Shown: piece after piece, positions 48,947 through 52,557 of the stretch | How the letters are laid out: each line of letters opens with the position of its first letter | How positions within the stretch are numbered: position 1 is the stretch's first letter | Assembly (NCBI GenBank): GCA_913059205.1 | Contig: CAJXRM010000008.1 | Span: 1-52,557 of the forward strand | DNA length: 52,557 nt | Direction: 5' to 3' | From: an uncultured Flavobacteriales bacterium | GTDB lineage: Bacteria > Bacteroidota > Bacteroidia > Flavobacteriales_D > Crocinitomicaceae | Translations under genes and position numbers: made by a program | The notes under the pieces: generated by a model | The model's database searches: none | The model's input: only the letters and a program-made list of their open reading frames with translations | What the model was told of the DNA's origin: nothing

Positions 48947-51508
48947 ATGAAATCAATTATTATCGCTCAATTTGGAATGGCATTGCTTTTTATAGGGATG
49001 CAGCAAACAGTTTATGCTCAGAAAAAAGGGAAAAACACTCCAGAAAAAGAAACTTCCAAGGATGATTTAAAAAAGATCAATGATGTAACAAAACGCTGCC
49101 ATAAATTTGAAGGATTGTTTACAATATATCAAGACTCAATTGATGGCTCGATAAAAATGGAAATTAAGGAAGATCAAATTGGTAAAGAATTCATTTATTT
49201 CAGTCAAGTAGACAATGGTGCTGTTGAAGCAGGAGGATTTACAGGAGGTTATAGAGATTCTAAAGTGTTTAAAGTTGAACGCTATTTCAATAAAATTGAA
49301 TTTGTTCTTCAAAATACTTCTTCTTACTTCGATCCAACAAATGCTTTGTCGAAAGCTGCACAAGCAAATATGCCAAATGCAACTATTGCAAGTGTGAAAA
49401 TGGAGGCTGCAAATGCGGATAGAACGGTTTTTTTAATAGACGCTGGTGACTTATTTCTTACGGAAACATTTTCACAGGTAAAACCTGCGAGTAGACCGGG
49501 GAGTGATCCTATGGAATTCTCATTGGGAAATTTGGATAAGGATAAAACGAAAGTAAATCGAATTAAAAGTTATCCAGAAAATACGGATTTAGCAATTGAG
49601 TATGTGTTCTCAAAACCTTCTGTCTTGAATCCCGGTTCACGAGCGGTGACAGATGCGCGAAATGTGAGTATAACGGTATATCACAGTTTAATTCAAATGC
49701 CAGAAAATGATTTCAAGCCAGTTTATGACGATCCACGAGTAGGTTACTTTACAACAAATGTCACAGATATGACCATTGCAAAGAATGCAAATTACCGAGA
49801 TCTCGTGCATAAGTGGAATTTGGTAAAAAAAGACCCAAATGCGGCTCTCTCTGAACCTGTTCAACCTATCGTTTGGTGGATGGAAAACACAACTCCTGAG
49901 CACTTACGTCCGTTAATTAAAGCTGGGGCAGAACAATGGAACATCGCTTTTGAAAAAGCAGGATTCAAAAATGCCGTTGTGGTGAAACAACAACCAGATG
50001 ATGCAACTTGGGATGCTGGAGATATCCGCTACAATGTTTTGCGTTGGACAGCTTCGCCTCAACCTCCATTTGGTGGTTACGGACCAAGTTTTGTCAACCC
50101 ACGAACAGGAGAAATTCTAGGGGCAGATATCATGTTCGAATACCGTTCAGTTTTAGGTAATTTGAATCACGAGGAATTCTATGAGACTCCAAAAAAAAAT
50201 GCTGGAAATTTGGTTGAATTTACAGCTTGTAATTATGATGGATGTAACATGTCACAGGTAGCGGCAATTAACAACAATTTTGCGGGAATGATCCTAGAAT
50301 ATATCGACGGTACTTCGTTGCAAGACAGTAAAATCATTAAAGAGTTTATACATTATTTAGTTTTGCATGAAATTGGACATACACTCGGTTTAAATCACAA
50401 CATGAAAGCGAGTAATTTACATGGATTGGATGCCATTCATAATACTGAAATCACGTCAAAAGTAGGGTTGATAGGTTCCGTGATGGATTATCCGTCAGTT
50501 AACGCTGCGTTGGACCGTACCAAGCAAGGGCAGTATTATACGATGCGTCCAGGACCATATGATTTATGGGCAATCCAATTTGCATATGAAAATGGACGTT
50601 CAGAAGAACAAACAAAAGCACTTTTGTCGCGTTCAACGGAACATGATCTGTTGTTTGGGAATGATGCTGATGATATGCGCGCCGCTGGAAAAGGAATCGA
50701 CCCATATGTTAACATTTATGATTTAACGAGTGATGCTGTTAAATACAATACAGAAAGAATGGAATTGGTAAAACTTATCGCAAAGGAGTTAATGACCAAA
50801 TACAACAAAGAAGGGGACTCACACCACGACCATTTGATTGCCTATTATGCCATGATGCGGCAATACAGAGATGCAGCTAATACGACTTCGCGGTTCGTTG
50901 GGGGAATAAGTGTAAACAGAGCAATGGTTGGGCAAAAAGGAGAAACGCAACCTTATACGCCATTGTCGAAGGAAAGTCAAAAAGAGGCAATGAATGTGCT
51001 TTCGAATTACATTTTTGCACCAGATGCTTTTTCTTTTTCGAATGAATTGTACGCTTTTTTACAAGCGCAACGTAGAGGATTTGGATTTTTTGTAAAATCA
51101 GAAGACCCAAAAATTCACGAACAAATTTTGGCAATTCAGAAGGGAGTAATTGATCACTTATTACATCAAAACACGATGGAACGAATTGTTGATTCAGAGT
51201 TGTACGGTAATGAATACACGCTTTCAGAAGTGATGACTGATTTAACAAATGCTATTTTCAAAGTCGATATTAGTGGTAATGTTTCGTCTGTGCGTCAAAA
51301 TATTCAGATTACATACACGGAAAAGTTGATTGACATATTAATTGGTAAATCAAAAGATGCTTATAACAATACCGCTCAATCTCATGCCTTATATTTCCTA
51401 AAGGAGATTCAGAAAATGGCTTCAACGACGACTGGAGATATCTCTACAAAAGCACACAAAAGTCATTTGAAAACATTAATAGAAAACGCCTTAACTGACG
51501 TAAAATAA
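48947..51508 (+). CDS. Zinc-dependent metalloprotease (met-zincin, DUF5117/DUF5118)
   Basis: This is 853 residues. After the signal peptide (MKSIIIAQFGMALLFIGMQQ and YAQ) come a DUF5118-like segment (DVTKRCHKFEGLFTIYQD) and a DUF5117-like domain (FIYFSQVDNGAVEAGGF onward). The met-zincin catalytic domain has HEIGHTLGLNH (His474, Glu475, His478, His484) and the Met-turn SVMDYPSV. A helical C-terminal domain follows. No T9SS signal is present, so it is likely periplasmic. It hydrolyses peptides; substrate unknown. It stands between two terminators as a single-gene transcript. Confidence 0.95.
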   Translation: MKSIIIAQFGMALLFIGMQQTVYAQKKGKNTPEKETSKDDLKKINDVTKRCHKFEGLFTIYQDSIDGSIKMEIKEDQIGKEFIYFSQVDNGAVEAGGFTGGYRDSKVFKVERYFNKIEFVLQNTSSYFDPTNALSKAAQANMPNATIASVKMEAANADRTVFLIDAGDLFLTETFSQVKPASRPGSDPMEFSLGNLDKDKTKVNRIKSYPENTDLAIEYVFSKPSVLNPGSRAVTDARNVSITVYHSLIQMPENDFKPVYDDPRVGYFTTNVTDMTIAKNANYRDLVHKWNLVKKDPNAALSEPVQPIVWWMENTTPEHLRPLIKAGAEQWNIAFEKAGFKNAVVVKQQPDDATWDAGDIRYNVLRWTASPQPPFGGYGPSFVNPRTGEILGADIMFEYRSVLGNLNHEEFYETPKKNAGNLVEFTACNYDGCNMSQVAAINNNFAGMILEYIDGTSLQDSKIIKEFIHYLVLHEIGHTLGLNHNMKASNLHGLDAIHNTEITSKVGLIGSVMDYPSVNAALDRTKQGQYYTMRPGPYDLWAIQFAYENGRSEEQTKALLSRSTEHDLLFGNDADDMRAAGKGIDPYVNIYDLTSDAVKYNTERMELVKLIAKELMTKYNKEGDSHHDHLIAYYAMMRQYRDAANTTSRFVGGISVNRAMVGQKGETQPYTPLSKESQKEAMNVLSNYIFAPDAFSFSNELYAFLQAQRRGFGFFVKSEDPKIHEQILAIQKGVIDHLLHQNTMERIVDSELYGNEYTLSEVMTDLTNAIFKVDISGNVSSVRQNIQITYTEKLIDILIGKSKDAYNNTAQSHALYFLKEIQKMASTTTGDISTKAHKSHLKTLIENALTDVK

Positions 51509-51527
51509 TGCATTGAAGGAACAATTT

Positions 51528-51557
51528 AAAGCTCCAATTATTGGAGCTTTTTTTTTT
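51528..51557 (+). terminator. Intrinsic terminator of the metalloprotease gene
   Basis: AAAGCTCCAA (51528-51537) and TTGGAGCTTT (51541-51550) with loop TTA and a T-run. Confidence 0.95.
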
Positions 51558-51659
51558 GAATAAAAAATTTATTATTGAATTTATTAACCCAATGATCTGA
51601 TTATGTTAATTAGAAAATAAAAATGTTGTATTTTGGCTAAATAAACTAAAACCCATTTT

Positions 51660-52510
51660 ATGAAAAAATCACTACTATTAATCTCTATTCTAATTCTCAC
51701 GGCTGTATCTGCGAGTGCACAATGCACACCAGACCCCCAATATACTTCGCCAGGAATTTACCCGGACAGTGCTACTGGTTTTGCCAGTGGATGTGCAAAT
51801 GTGTCCTATACACAGTTGATTACAAACGTCGTTCCAGCGGATACATGCGTAGTTATCGTTCAAGGCTTTCCTTGTGCTACTGTAAGTATCGATAGTATAA
51901 AAATAACTAGTTTTACTGGATTACCTGCGGGATTCACCTATGCACCTTACGATGCTCAAAACACAACAAGTCCGCCAGATCAAGGAACCTTTGAAGGCGG
52001 AACAACAGGTTGCGTTTTAATTACTGGAACAACTGCAACAGCGGGTGTTTATAATTTGGTCATAAACGTAGATGTTTATGCAGGAGGCGCTTCATCACCA
52101 CAAGGGAGTCAAGTAATTGACTGGTATAAAATTGAAATATTGGACGTTCCTGTTGTCTCTTATAATGGCTTTGAGTTTATCTCATCGATGGCTTCAGGTA
52201 ATCAATGGCAATTAGATGGAGGCGATATACCCGGTGCTACAAATCAAACCCACACGCCAACTGTTAACGGAACATATACGGCGGTAAATGATTGTGGAAC
52301 ATCTAACTCATACGTGCTGAGTGACTTAAGTTTAGAAGAAAATTCACTTGTATCGTTTAAAATTCACCCAAATCCAGCTGAAAACACGATTGCTGTTATT
52401 GGTATAGATGGAGCGAATTTTGAACAAATAAAAGTGGTGAATTTGAATGGAACAGTTGTTAAGGAAATACATACAGTTTCAGCATCTAATCAAACAATTG
52501 ACATCAGTAA
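51660..52510 (+). CDS. T9SS type A sorting domain protein, 3'-truncated
   Basis: From ATG 51660 the frame is open to the window end. The signal peptide is MKKSLLLISILILTAVSASA, followed by QCTPDPQYTSPGIYPDSATG and a beta-rich Cys-containing region. The T9SS type A domain begins at VSFKIHPNPAENTIAVIGI with VVNLNGTVVKEI and is cut at IDIS, before the usual GxYF end. Genomic bases end at 52510; beyond that the frame reads CLLYTSDAADDLLCV from adapter. About 25-30 residues are probably missing. Confidence 0.88.
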
Positions 52511-52557
52511 CTGTCTCTTATACACATCTGACGCTGCCGACGATCTACTCTGTGTAG
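52511..52557 (+). other. Illumina Nextera adapter with i5 index (not genomic)
   Basis: CTGTCTCTTATACACATCT (52511-52529) is the mosaic end, followed by GACGCTGCCGACGA to 52543, the Read 1 adapter in reverse complement. The 8 bases 52544-52551 (TCTACTCT) fit a reverse-complemented i5 index (AGAGTAGA, N504 from memory), and GTGTAG matches the P5 side. Confidence 0.98.

Noticed and set aside
51491..51502. Fourth copy of the dyad (TGACGTA at 51496) after the metalloprotease
   Set aside because: Only one half-site matches, it lies inside the coding end and no -7 box follows at the expected distance.

Overview
The window is an AT-rich assembled fragment from a member of Bacteroidota, most likely order Flavobacteriales and possibly Crocinitomicaceae/Fluviicola-like. 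The evidence is many secreted proteins with a C-terminal type IX secretion (T9SS) sorting domain, promoters with the Bacteroidota -7 box TAnnTTTG instead of sigma70 boxes, no strong Shine-Dalgarno sequences, and family content such as DUF2007, PspC/PadR, a speA-speB-DHS polyamine operon and zincins with HExxHxxGxxH. Genus placement is inference. Both ends are not biological: bases 1-48 and 52511-52557 are Illumina Nextera adapter plus index sequence, so the first and last genes are cut and fused to adapter codons.

Layout. 49-2898: a small accessory island with a membrane/coiled-coil protein, a possible HEPN-like protein, a 33-codon remnant of a DUF262 (GmrSD-type) gene and a PD-(D/E)XK nuclease. 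2967-12674: small secreted or lipid-anchored proteins of unknown function, a DUF2007 protein, a TPR-parvulin (PpiD-like) fusion and two TonB-C proteins, one broken by an in-frame TGA. The spacers from about 4.0 to 15.1 kb are full of interspersed hairpin repeats. 13257-19167 (minus strand): a GNAT acetyltransferase, three T9SS cargo proteins and a secreted hypothetical. 19316-22845: a propeller-type LytS histidine kinase with a LytTR regulator. 22856-26683 (minus): a Cys-domain T9SS protein, flotillin with an NfeD-like partner, and a secreted protein.

26801-31586: an operon led by the CCA-adding enzyme (pRiA4b ORF-3-like protein, methyltransferase, TraB/GumN protein, FKBP lipoprotein), followed by a separate secreted protein gene. 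31684-32688: sucD and tRNA-Pro(GGG), which lacks an encoded CCA. 34438-39025: an Lrp/AsnC regulator divergent from a tightly coupled polyamine operon (acidic-tailed small protein, arginine decarboxylase, agmatinase, deoxyhypusine-synthase-like protein). 39264-41137: a PadR/PspC pair with a palindrome over its promoter. 41300-43818: a TPR histidine kinase and LuxR-type regulator. 43819-52510: a candidate small RNA, small membrane proteins, a methyltransferase, a MOSC protein, a helix-turn-helix regulator, lipoproteins, a large zinc metalloprotease and a truncated T9SS protein.

The most interesting non-coding signals: (1) a dyad TACGnCAnnTGnCGTA at three promoters, always with its centre 31.5 bp upstream of the -7 box (the LuxR regulator gene, a candidate small RNA just after it, and a lipoprotein gene 4 kb away), suggesting a local regulon; (2) 13-bp direct repeats with a 21-bp period, as LytTR regulators use, upstream of the LytS/LytTR operon and of a T9SS gene; (3) a family of intergenic two-hairpin repeats whose arms change in compensating fashion; (4) a longer repeat whose central stem keeps its structure while its sequence is completely replaced between copies; (5) a poly-Asp/Glu protein whose 3' end overlaps the arginine decarboxylase start. 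No transposase, CRISPR array, rRNA or phage gene was seen.
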